Assembly: GCF_001563225.1 (NCBI RefSeq)
Contig: NZ_CP014206.1
Coordinates: 2,972,001-3,036,000 of the forward strand
Source: Pseudodesulfovibrio indicus
GTDB lineage: Bacteria > Desulfobacterota > Desulfovibrionia > Desulfovibrionales > Desulfovibrionaceae
Direction of reading: 5' to 3'
DNA length: 64,000 nt
Shown here: positions 44,081-51,372 of the stretch, piece after piece
How positions within the stretch are numbered: position 1 is the stretch's first letter
Layout: each line of letters opens with the position of its first letter
Notes under the pieces: model-generated
The model's input: the letters and a program-made list of their open reading frames with translations, nothing else
Told to the model about the DNA's origin: nothing
The model's database searches: none
Program-made: the position numbers and the translations under genes

Positions 44081-45097
44081 TTATTTGCCGAAGGGACAGA
44101 CGGGATAGCGACAGACCTCGCAGGTCGCACAGAAACCGCCGTGTCCCAAAGCTACTATGTCTTCGCGGGTGACCCGCTCCCCGGCCAGAATGCGCGGGAC
44201 GATGATGTCGAAGATCGAGGCCCGGTAGTACATGACGCAGCCGGGCAGACCGAGGACGGGAATCCCGTCCAGGTCCGCGACCATGAACATGACGCCGGGA
44301 AAGGTCGGGGAGCCGTAGGTCAGGACCTCGGCCCCGGTGGCCCGGATGGCCGTGGGGGTCTGGTCGTCCGGGTCCACGGACATGCCGCCCGTGACCACCA
44401 CCATGTCCGCGCCTTCGGCCACGAAGGCCAGGATGGCGTCGCGGGTCATGGCCGGGTCGTCCGAGGACAGGGTCTGGCCCATGACCTCGGAGCCGAGCTT
44501 GGCGAACTTGGAGCGGATGACCGGACCGAACTTGTCCTTGATCCTGCCGTGGTAGACCTCGCTGCCGGTGGTCACCAGCCCGACATTCAGGTGGCGGAAC
44601 GGCTTGACCCCGACCACGTAGTCGTACTCGGCGCAGATGGCCTCGACGCGACGGATCTTGTCCTCGTCGATGACCAGCGGGACCACGCGGGTCCCGGCCA
44701 CGGCGCGGGTCTCGGTGATCTGCTGCCCGGTGTGCATGGTCGCCAGGACGACCTCTTCGATGGAATTGATGCGGGTCAGGGCCTCGACGTTGACGTCGAG
44801 CAGGCCGGGCGCGGCCACGAAGTTGATGCGCCCCTCGCTGACCTCGGTCAGGGTGATGCCGGGTCCCTTGGCGGCGGCGGAGATGCGCTGCGCCGCCTCG
44901 TTCTCGTGGATGGTGCCCGGGTCCATGCCGAGCACGTAGATGTGCTCCTTGCCGATCTCAAGCAGCGTCCTGACGTCCTCTTCGGCGATGATGTGTCCTT
45001 TTCTGAACACCGGCCCCTTGCACTCACCCGGAACTATCTTGGTCATGTCGTGGCAAAGGACCATGCCCACGGCATCCTGAACTGGAACAGTCTTCAT
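44081..45097 (-). CDS. Molybdopterin-binding protein with Cys-rich tail
   Basis: 338 residues. The N-terminal part resembles MoeA-associated domains (VQDAVGMVLCHDMTKI, GHIIAEEDVRTLL). The MoCF_biosynth domain (about 170-300) carries VGLVTTGSEVYHG and VVVTGGMSVDPDDQT, motifs that bind molybdopterin in MogA/MoeA. The C-terminus CATCEVCRYPVC (CX2CX2CX4C) is a possible iron-sulfur or zinc site not found in ordinary MoeA. It is the first gene of the Mop run, 72 bases ahead of mop. A role in molybdenum insertion for Mop, or in sensing cofactor, is likely. I chose the ATG at 45097 (GGAG upstream). Confidence 0.88.
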   Translation of the reverse strand: MKTVPVQDAVGMVLCHDMTKIVPGECKGPVFRKGHIIAEEDVRTLLEIGKEHIYVLGMDPGTIHENEAAQRISAAAKGPGITLTEVSEGRINFVAAPGLLDVNVEALTRINSIEEVVLATMHTGQQITETRAVAGTRVVPLVIDEDKIRRVEAICAEYDYVVGVKPFRHLNVGLVTTGSEVYHGRIKDKFGPVIRSKFAKLGSEVMGQTLSSDDPAMTRDAILAFVAEGADMVVVTGGMSVDPDDQTPTAIRATGAEVLTYGSPTFPGVMFMVADLDGIPVLGLPGCVMYYRASIFDIIVPRILAGERVTREDIVALGHGGFCATCEVCRYPVCPFGK

Positions 45098-45161
45098 TCT
45101 ACGGTGCTCCGAACCCTGTCTTCGACGCCCGGCCCCCGATCGGGGCATGGACGCCCGGTAA

Positions 45162-45179
45162 TATGTCTAAAGAGGCATA
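45162..45179. promoter_or_regulatory. Inverted repeat operator 1 upstream of the Mop operon
   Basis: TATGTC, six bases, GGCATA. Same architecture as the perfect repeat at 45242-45259. It lies about 65-80 bases before the start codon of the first gene of the Mop run; a related half-site GACATA is at 45187-45192. Confidence 0.6.
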
Positions 45180-45241
45180 ATGATAGGACATACTGCCCCC
45201 TTATCGCCTCCGGCCCAATCCGGCACCGGTCTCACGACCAG

Positions 45242-45259
45242 TATGCCGAATTGGGCATA
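45242..45259. promoter_or_regulatory. Inverted repeat operator 2 upstream of the Mop operon
   Basis: TATGCC, GAATTG, GGCATA: perfect six-base arms. Its centre is 80 bases from that of operator 1. A molybdate- or tungstate-responsive repressor is a reasonable candidate from context only. Confidence 0.6.
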
Positions 45260-45424
45260 ACATATTCCGATGAATGAATCAGGTCAACCGTATCATGAAA
45301 ATATTAGTATGTTTTTCATTGTGTTATGTGTTCTTTTTTCGAACACTTCCGGCACCCTTGGACCACCAATCTTCCGATAATCCAGGCCGTTCGAACCGAT
45401 CGGGGGAATGGCGGCCGGGCCGGA
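45260..45424. other. AT-rich gap without a gene
   Basis: About 165 bases, unusually AT-rich for the window (for example around 45295-45350). It lies between the Mop-operon operators and the 3' end of ybaK. I see no coding frame, only a short TGTTC...GAACA inverted pair around 45328-45345, possibly the ybaK terminator. Confidence 0.4.
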
Positions 45425-45913
45425 TCATTTCTCTTCGCGCAAATCGAGCCACCGCCCCTTGGTCAGCCGTTCCAGGTCGCCCGGGGTCAGGCGGAAGACC
45501 GCATGGGGCGTTCCGGCCGCCGCCCAGATGACCTCGTACTGCCGAAGATCGGCGTCGAGGACGGTGAGCAGCGACTCGTTGTGGCCCACGGGCGGGATGC
45601 CGCCGATGGCGAACCCGGTCTCGCGCTTGACGAACTCGCCGTCCGCGCGCTTAAGCCGCACCCCCGCCGTTTCGCGAAGCCTGGCCGTGTCCACCCTGTT
45701 GGAACCCGACGCCACCACCAGGACCGGCCTGCCGCTCTCCGCGTCCTTGAAGACCAGCGACTTGGCGATCTGGCTTACGGTGCAGCCGATGCTGTCCGCC
45801 GCCTCCTGCGCCGTGCGGGTGGACGAGGCCAGCTCCCGGACTTCGAATCCGCCTCCCAACCCGGCCAGGAAATCCTGGACTCTCTGCGCGCTCCTGCTCA
45901 ACTTCCCGTCCAT
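45425..45913 (-). CDS. ybaK: YbaK/EbsC-family aminoacyl-tRNA deacylase
   Basis: 162 residues. It matches the Cys-tRNA(Pro)/prolyl-tRNA editing fold: STRTAQEAADSIGCTVSQIAKSLVFKD, then GSNRVDTARLRE, GFAIGGIPPVGH and a final AAGTPHAVFRLTPGDLERLT. The invariant lysine is in AKSLVF. It hydrolyses mischarged tRNA in trans. The start at 45913 has AAGGAG six bases upstream. It is divergent from an XRE-cupin regulator gene, with two palindromic operators between them, so it may be controlled by that regulator. Confidence 0.93.
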   Translation of the reverse strand: MDGKLSRSAQRVQDFLAGLGGGFEVRELASSTRTAQEAADSIGCTVSQIAKSLVFKDAESGRPVLVVASGSNRVDTARLRETAGVRLKRADGEFVKRETGFAIGGIPPVGHNESLLTVLDADLRQYEVIWAAAGTPHAVFRLTPGDLERLTKGRWLDLREEK

Positions 45914-45983
45914 GGAACACTCCTTTTCACGAGGACGCCGGGGGCTTGCCCGCCCGCGCGCCTCCTGGTATTGATTTCGTGCC

Positions 45984-45999
45984 GTGCGCTAAAGCGCAC
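45984..45999. promoter_or_regulatory. Palindromic operator 1 (ybaK / XRE-cupin)
   Basis: GTGCGCTAAAGCGCAC: perfect seven-base arms around AA. Matches operator 2 in pattern GTGCGyTAAArCGCAC; the centres are 33 bases apart, three helical turns. Confidence 0.75.
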
Positions 46000-46016
46000 A
46001 CGGCCCGATTACCACC

Positions 46017-46032
46017 GTGCGTTAAAACGCAC
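46017..46032. promoter_or_regulatory. Palindromic operator 2 (ybaK / XRE-cupin)
   Basis: GTGCGTTAAAACGCAC: perfect seven-base arms around AA, ending just before the ribosome binding site of the regulator gene, where it would block transcription or its start. Confidence 0.75.
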
Positions 46033-46043
46033 AAGAGGAAACC

Positions 46044-46580
46044 ATGTCCGAAGAACCATTCAGGCCGGTCATAGCCGAACGGCTGAAAGCGTGTCGCAGG
46101 GAGCGGAAAATGAGCCTGGACGCCGTGGCCGAGGCGACCGGCGTGTCCAAGGCGATGCTCGGCCAGATAGAACGCCAGGAGTCCGCGCCGACCATCGCGA
46201 CCCTGTGGAAGATCGCCTCGGGCCTGGGCATCTCCTTTTCCCTGTTCTTTGCGGACGGGACCGGGCCGGAGCTTGAGCGGGCGCCCTTTCCCAACGATCC
46301 CCAGATGGCGGTCAGCGTTCTGTTCCCCTACGACCCGGCCACGCGGATGGAGATGTTCACCATCACCCTGACCGGCAACCACCGCCAGATCTCGGCCCCG
46401 CACCGGTTCGGCGTGGTCGAGCACGTGGTGGTCCTGTCCGGGGAGCTGGAGCTGGTCTGCGAGGGCGAGGTCCACCGGCTCAAGCCGGGCGGGACGCTCC
46501 GCTTTCACGCCGACGTCCCCCACGAGTACCGATCGGTCACGGACTCGGCGGTCTTCCAGAACATCATCTGCTACACCTGA
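46044..46580 (+). CDS. XRE-family transcriptional regulator with cupin domain
   Basis: 178 residues. The helix-turn-helix (about 10-65) is RLKACRRERKMSLDAVAEATGVSKAMLGQIE followed by PTIATLWKIASGL. The C-terminal cupin (about 95-175) has HRFGVVEHVVVLSGELELVCEG and HRLKPGGTLRFHADVPHEYR. HTH-cupin regulators sense small ligands in the cupin barrel. AGAGGAAACC precedes the ATG. Two near-identical palindromes directly upstream suggest autoregulation and control of the divergent ybaK gene. Confidence 0.93.
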   Translation: MSEEPFRPVIAERLKACRRERKMSLDAVAEATGVSKAMLGQIERQESAPTIATLWKIASGLGISFSLFFADGTGPELERAPFPNDPQMAVSVLFPYDPATRMEMFTITLTGNHRQISAPHRFGVVEHVVVLSGELELVCEGEVHRLKPGGTLRFHADVPHEYRSVTDSAVFQNIICYT

Positions 46581-46608
46581 GCCGCGGCGTACCGCGCCCG
46601 GCGATGCC

Positions 46609-49305
46609 CTATTCCGTCTCTCTTCCCAGGGGTAGGCGGATAATGAAGGTGGTCCCGACCCCGACCTCGGATTCGATGTCCACGGTGCCGCCGTGCTTTT
46701 CCACGATGACGTCGTGCACGATGGCCAATCCCTGGCCGGTCCCCTTGCCCACTTCCTTGGTGGTGAAGAACGGATCGAAGACCTTGGCGATGTTTTCGCG
46801 AGGGATGCCGCACCCGGAGTCGGTGATCCGGATCTCCACGCCGTCGCCGATCTCGGCGGTGGTGATGCCGATGGTCCCCTTCTCCCCTTCGGTCACGTTT
46901 TCCATGACCGTGTGCGCCGCGTTGACGATGATGTTCAGCAACACCTGGTTGATGCCGCCCGGAAAACAGGTCACCAGGGGCAGGTCCGGGGCCAGGTCGG
47001 TGGTCAGGTCGGCGACGTACTTCCACTCGTTGCGGGTCACGATGGCCGTGTTCTCGATGGCCTTGTTGATGTCCACGGCGCTGGGCTTTTCCTCGCCCGG
47101 ATGGGAGAAGTTCTTCATGGCCAGAACGATGGTCGCCACGCGCTCCACGCCCTCCAGTGCGCGATCGCACGCCTTGGGCGTCTCCTCCATGACGAACTCG
47201 ATGTCCATGTCTTCGCGGAACGCCTCGATCTCCTCCTTGAGCCCCGCGTCCGCCGAACTCTCCAGGGAGCGGACGTAGAGGCCGATCAGCTCCTCCAGGT
47301 CCTGGAAGGCATCCTTGACGAAGCGCACGCTGTCTCCCACGTACTGAATGGGAGTATTGATCTCGTGGGCGATTCCCGAAGCGAGCAGGCCGATGGATTC
47401 GAGCTTCTGGGCCACGTTGAGCTTGCGCTCCAGGTTCTTGCGTTCGGCGATGTCGAAGACCACCTGCACCAGATGGCCCTTGCCGCCGATGTGGACCTCG
47501 AAGAGCTGCCGGGAGACCTGGCGCAGCGTGCCGTCGGACAGGGTCAGGACGCCTTCCTCGTAGGACACGCGGTCGCTCGGGTCCGGGCAGAGCAGTTTCT
47601 TGACGCCGGCCTCGGTCTTGAAGGCGTAATCGGTGGCACAGGACATGGGCGCGAGATGTTCCTTGGGCAGGGAAAGCAGGGTCTCGCCCACGTGATTGCA
47701 ATCCACCAACTCGCCCCGCTCCGGGTCGAAGACGAAAATGGCGGCCCCGATGCCCTCGAAGACGGTGTTCAGAAATTCCTGGTGCTCCTCCTGCTGGGCC
47801 TGGATGCGCTTTTGCTCGGAGATGTCGTGGACCGAGGCGAGGATCACGGGCTGGCCGCCCAGGTCCATGCGCACAAGGGTCGTCTCCGCGTCGAACCGGG
47901 TCCCGTCGCCCGGCCGCATGGCCTCCCACTCGGCAACCGCCTCCCGCCCTTGCAGGGCTTCCTCCCACAATCTCTCAAGCCGATCAAAGTCGTTGTCCGG
48001 ACTGGAAATATCCTTGAACGAGAGCAGGAATGCCTCGCTCCTGCTGACCTCGAACATGGAGAGCATGGTCTCGTTGACGTCCACCAGCTCGCCGGACAGG
48101 GTGTAGATGAAGATGGCGTCGCGCACGTTGTTGAACAGCACCCGCATGGCGGCCTCGGCCTCGCGCCGCTCCTGAACCTCCTTGGCCAGGGCCTCGGAAC
48201 GCTCCCCGAGGGTGGCGGTCCGTTCCTTGACGCGGAGTTCCAGCTCGTCGTTGACCTTGTGCAACGCCTGCTCCACCCGGATTCTCGCCCGGACCTCGCG
48301 TTCCAGCTCCCGGTTCTTTTCCTTCACGGTTTCGGATTGAACGGCCGCCTCGGCTATCTTCAGGTTCAGGATCAGGTTGCGCTCGCCGACCATGAAGCTG
48401 ACCATCCCGCCCGCCAGCAGGACCACGGCCAGCAGCACGTTGTAGAGCAACAGCTTCCAGGGGGGCTGCGACCCGAGGACCTCGGCCTCGGGGGCCAGGG
48501 AGACCCACAGGAGGGGGGTGTCGCCGATGCGCGTCACGGCCACCAGATACCGCATCCCTTCCCCTGACTGCTCGTTCACCAGCCGGGTCTCCACGCTGCC
48601 CGGCGAGGGCAGCTTGCCGCCCCCCACGATGCGGACGACCTCGTCCGGGACGTGCTTGCCCGGCGAAAACACGGTCTTTCCGTGAACGATGAAGCCGAAC
48701 TCCGCCTGTTCCTGACTCTGGTGATCGAACATGAGCACGGGCAGAATATTGCCCATTTCCAGCCAGGCCACGATAGACCCGACGCGACGGCCTTCATACC
48801 GGATCGGGGCTTGCAGTATGAGGTTTGTTCCCCCATCCTCCCCCTGGGAAAAGGTGAAGGAATCCTCCTTCCAGGACAGCTTGACGGACTGTTGCTTCTC
48901 GAAAGCCCCTGAGTTGTCGGCCAGCACCACGCCGCCAACATCCACGAAAGCGATCCGGTCATAGACGTTGTGGCCCCCCAGGCTCTTCAGCCGCATGAAG
49001 CGGTCGAACAATTCGGACACCGAGACCAGGGTGGCCCACAGCCCGTACTCCCTGGACATGCCCAGGGACTCGTTTTCGAAGTAGGAATATACCTCCCGGC
49101 TGGCCAGCAGGTTGTCCAGGTCGTTGCGCCGCTCGGAAAAGAAATGCCCCAGGGTGTTGGCCTTGCGCGCGGAAGAATCCCGGAACTGGTACAGCGCGGC
49201 CTCCCGCAACTCCGTCTGCGTGGAGTAGTTGGTCCAGACGATGTACACGACGAACACCGCCAGAAAAGCCATGACGGCCCCGACAACCTTATGCGTCTTG
49301 TTCAA
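46609..49305 (-). CDS. Membrane PAS sensor histidine kinase
   Basis: 898 residues. Transmembrane segment at about 8-25, a periplasmic sensor domain (about 26-285, with DRIAFVDVGGVVLADNSG typical of Cache folds), second membrane segment at about 290-310, then a coiled coil (about 320-385). Two PAS domains follow (about 390-510 and 515-640), then the kinase core with GIAHEINTPIQYVGD (phospho-accepting His), a long helical insert, and the ATPase boxes NIIVNAAHTVMEN, DSGCGIP and GTGQGLAIVHDVI. It starts with TTG at 49305 (AGGGGG seven bases upstream), 13 bases after the binding-protein gene. It resembles hybrid-free kinases that signal to stand-alone receivers. Confidence 0.92.
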   Translation of the reverse strand: MNKTHKVVGAVMAFLAVFVVYIVWTNYSTQTELREAALYQFRDSSARKANTLGHFFSERRNDLDNLLASREVYSYFENESLGMSREYGLWATLVSVSELFDRFMRLKSLGGHNVYDRIAFVDVGGVVLADNSGAFEKQQSVKLSWKEDSFTFSQGEDGGTNLILQAPIRYEGRRVGSIVAWLEMGNILPVLMFDHQSQEQAEFGFIVHGKTVFSPGKHVPDEVVRIVGGGKLPSPGSVETRLVNEQSGEGMRYLVAVTRIGDTPLLWVSLAPEAEVLGSQPPWKLLLYNVLLAVVLLAGGMVSFMVGERNLILNLKIAEAAVQSETVKEKNRELEREVRARIRVEQALHKVNDELELRVKERTATLGERSEALAKEVQERREAEAAMRVLFNNVRDAIFIYTLSGELVDVNETMLSMFEVSRSEAFLLSFKDISSPDNDFDRLERLWEEALQGREAVAEWEAMRPGDGTRFDAETTLVRMDLGGQPVILASVHDISEQKRIQAQQEEHQEFLNTVFEGIGAAIFVFDPERGELVDCNHVGETLLSLPKEHLAPMSCATDYAFKTEAGVKKLLCPDPSDRVSYEEGVLTLSDGTLRQVSRQLFEVHIGGKGHLVQVVFDIAERKNLERKLNVAQKLESIGLLASGIAHEINTPIQYVGDSVRFVKDAFQDLEELIGLYVRSLESSADAGLKEEIEAFREDMDIEFVMEETPKACDRALEGVERVATIVLAMKNFSHPGEEKPSAVDINKAIENTAIVTRNEWKYVADLTTDLAPDLPLVTCFPGGINQVLLNIIVNAAHTVMENVTEGEKGTIGITTAEIGDGVEIRITDSGCGIPRENIAKVFDPFFTTKEVGKGTGQGLAIVHDVIVEKHGGTVDIESEVGVGTTFIIRLPLGRETE

Positions 49306-49318
49306 GGGAACCCCCTTC

Positions 49319-50212
49319 CTATTGCCCGAAGAATTCCGGATAGAAGCGGAAGACCGAGGGATAATACTTCTGCACCAGTTGGTCGTATTCGCCGCTGGCG
49401 CGCAGCCCGGCGTAGAATTCGTTGAAGGCCCGGAGCAGCTCGGGGGCGTCCTTGGCGAACCCCGCGCCCATCTGCTGCTGCTCCGAAACCGGGCCGAGCA
49501 CCTTCAGCTTGCCGGGCCACTTCTCCAGGGCCACCAGTGTGTCCGGGACATCCAGCAGGGCCATGTCCGCTTCCCCCTTGATGATCGCCGGGGCGATGTC
49601 ATTGAGGCTGCCGGGAAAGCTGAAGATCTCCTTGGCCACGTTTTCGATGCCGTAGAGGCCGGGCGCGAGGCAGGTACCTTCCTTGCCCATGACCCGCCGC
49701 CCCCGGAGAATCTCCTTGACGGCCTTGATGTCCTCTTCGATCGCTCCGGCGGACCGGATGGGACGCGCAGGGAAATAGGACCCGGCGATGCACCAGACCT
49801 GGGTCGGGAAAGTGGGCGCCGAGTAGTTGACCAACTGCTTGCGCCAGTCGAGCTCGGTCAGCCCGGTGGCGATGATGTCGCCCTTGACTTCGGTCGAGCC
49901 GACCACCTGCACCTCGTCGCCGACAACCTTGGTCACCTTGCCCGTCAGATCGCCGAACAGGCTGCTCCAATCCGACTCCACGAAGCGGTACTCGACCCCC
50001 AGGTGGCGAGCGAAGAGACGCATGATCTCCACGTCCAGTCCGGTATTTTCGTCGATAATGAAGTTGGCGTAGGGAATGCCGATATGCCGCAGCACACCCG
50101 CCTTCCTGACGTCTGCCAAATCCCCTGCGGCCGCCCGCCCGGGGACGAGGAACAGCGCCAGGCACAGCACAACCAGAACCCGCAGCATGTTTCGCATCTT
50201 TTTGCCAGCCAT
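49319..50212 (-). CDS. Periplasmic binding protein (SBP family 3-like) in a signalling operon
   Basis: 297 residues. The signal peptide ends near RAAAG. The body shows ADVRKAGVLRHIGIPYANFIIDENTGLDVEIMRLFARHLG, typical of SBP_bac_3, a middle GRRVMGKEGTCLAPGLYGIEN and EADMALLDVPDTLVALEKWPGKL. The ATG at 50212 has GGAGG seven bases upstream. It lies between a receiver gene and a sensor kinase gene rather than transporter genes, so it may present a ligand to the kinase's periplasmic domain. The ligand is unknown. Confidence 0.88.
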   Translation of the reverse strand: MAGKKMRNMLRVLVVLCLALFLVPGRAAAGDLADVRKAGVLRHIGIPYANFIIDENTGLDVEIMRLFARHLGVEYRFVESDWSSLFGDLTGKVTKVVGDEVQVVGSTEVKGDIIATGLTELDWRKQLVNYSAPTFPTQVWCIAGSYFPARPIRSAGAIEEDIKAVKEILRGRRVMGKEGTCLAPGLYGIENVAKEIFSFPGSLNDIAPAIIKGEADMALLDVPDTLVALEKWPGKLKVLGPVSEQQQMGAGFAKDAPELLRAFNEFYAGLRASGEYDQLVQKYYPSVFRFYPEFFGQ

Positions 50213-50240
50213 GATCACACCTCCCTCTGGTTCCGCCGGG

Positions 50241-51371
50241 TTATTGCAGGAAATTCAGAGGCACGAGGACCCTGATCGTCGGCGAAAGCCGCTTGGACTT
50301 GATGAAATTGTTCAGACGCATGAGGGCCGTCTCCGTAACCTCGGTTCCTTCGGCCATCAGGTGCACCTTGTCGATGCTCCAGAGGGCCTCGTCCAGGATC
50401 ATGCCCGGCAGCAGCTCGGTCAGCCCCACCTCGCGCCGCACGTACCCGTCCTCGCCCGCAGTGCCGCGTTCAAGCACGTCCAGGACCTTGAGATCGTACA
50501 CGCCGGTTCGGGAGCGCAGGCTGTCGATGGCGTCCTGCTGGGACATGCCCCGCTGGATCAGCACGTCATAATCCAGGCAGGCCCGCAGAATCCTGGCCTC
50601 GGTCGACATGGTGGGGTTATCCACCAGGCTGTCGTGCTGGTGCAGGATGATGTCCGAGACCGCGCTCATCCGCGGTATCTGGGCGAGCATGCTCGCGGTC
50701 ACCGCCGGGTGCATGTCGTAGATCTGCTGTTCTTCCGCATCCAGCTTGTCGCCGTTGAAGACCTTTTCCAGGACCGTATCCGTCAGGGTCACGCAGCCCA
50801 GTTGGCAGAGCATGGCGGCCAGGTCCAGGTAGAGGTTCTGCCTGAGCTTCATGTTCTGGCTGATGTACCCAGCCAGCCGCCGGACCCGTTCGCTTCGGCC
50901 GAAGGCCTCCGGGTTCACCAGGCTGAGGATGTCGGTCAGCACCTTGATGCATCCCCTGAGGGTGCCGCGGAACAGCTCACGCTCGGCCACAACCAGCGAA
51001 TACTGCTTCATGCACACTTCCAGGGTCCGGATCATGACGTCCAGGGGGCTGGGCTTGGTCAGGAAGCGGAACACGGCCCCGTTGTTGACCGCAGAGATGG
51101 CGGACTCCACGTCGGCATGCCCGGTCAGCATGACCCGAACCGTGTCCGGGGACAGCTCCTGGACCTTGGCGAGAAAGGTGATCCCGTCCATCTTCGGCAT
51201 CTTGAGGTCGGACACGACCACGGCGTACGGACCGGAAGTCTTGATCTTCTCCAGCCCCTCTTCCGGCCCGTTGGCGGTGTCCACCTTGAACTGCTTACGC
51301 AGCGACGCGCGGTAGGTATCCAATATTCTGGGCTCGTCATCGACGAACAGCACACTCGGACTCTTCTGCAT
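50241..51371 (-). CDS. Response regulator with degenerate HD-GYP-like output
   Basis: 376 residues. The receiver (about 5-120) has VDDE, D in VVVSDLKMPKMDG, MLTGHADVESA and FLTKP. The output (about 150-300) looks like an HD-GYP relative, but the HD pair is replaced (LAAMLCQLGCVTLTD where relatives have LLHDIGK) and the HHE/GYP part is reduced to LHQHDSLVDNP. It probably cannot cleave cyclic-di-GMP and may bind a partner instead. The start at 51371 (AGGAG upstream) is one base after the preceding stop. Confidence 0.88.
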   Translation of the reverse strand: MQKSPSVLFVDDEPRILDTYRASLRKQFKVDTANGPEEGLEKIKTSGPYAVVVSDLKMPKMDGITFLAKVQELSPDTVRVMLTGHADVESAISAVNNGAVFRFLTKPSPLDVMIRTLEVCMKQYSLVVAERELFRGTLRGCIKVLTDILSLVNPEAFGRSERVRRLAGYISQNMKLRQNLYLDLAAMLCQLGCVTLTDTVLEKVFNGDKLDAEEQQIYDMHPAVTASMLAQIPRMSAVSDIILHQHDSLVDNPTMSTEARILRACLDYDVLIQRGMSQQDAIDSLRSRTGVYDLKVLDVLERGTAGEDGYVRREVGLTELLPGMILDEALWSIDKVHLMAEGTEVTETALMRLNNFIKSKRLSPTIRVLVPLNFLQ

Positions 51372-51372
51372 G

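Noticed and set aside
41390-45277. A 1295-codon open frame antisense to mop and the molybdopterin-binding gene
   Set aside because: Codon-bias shadow of GC-rich genes; the product is low-complexity Gly/Val/Asp/His/Gln, there is no ribosome binding site, and the opposite strand encodes recognisable enzymes. The same holds for long antisense frames over 5452-7737, 16040-18187, 27975-31064 and 54863-57121.
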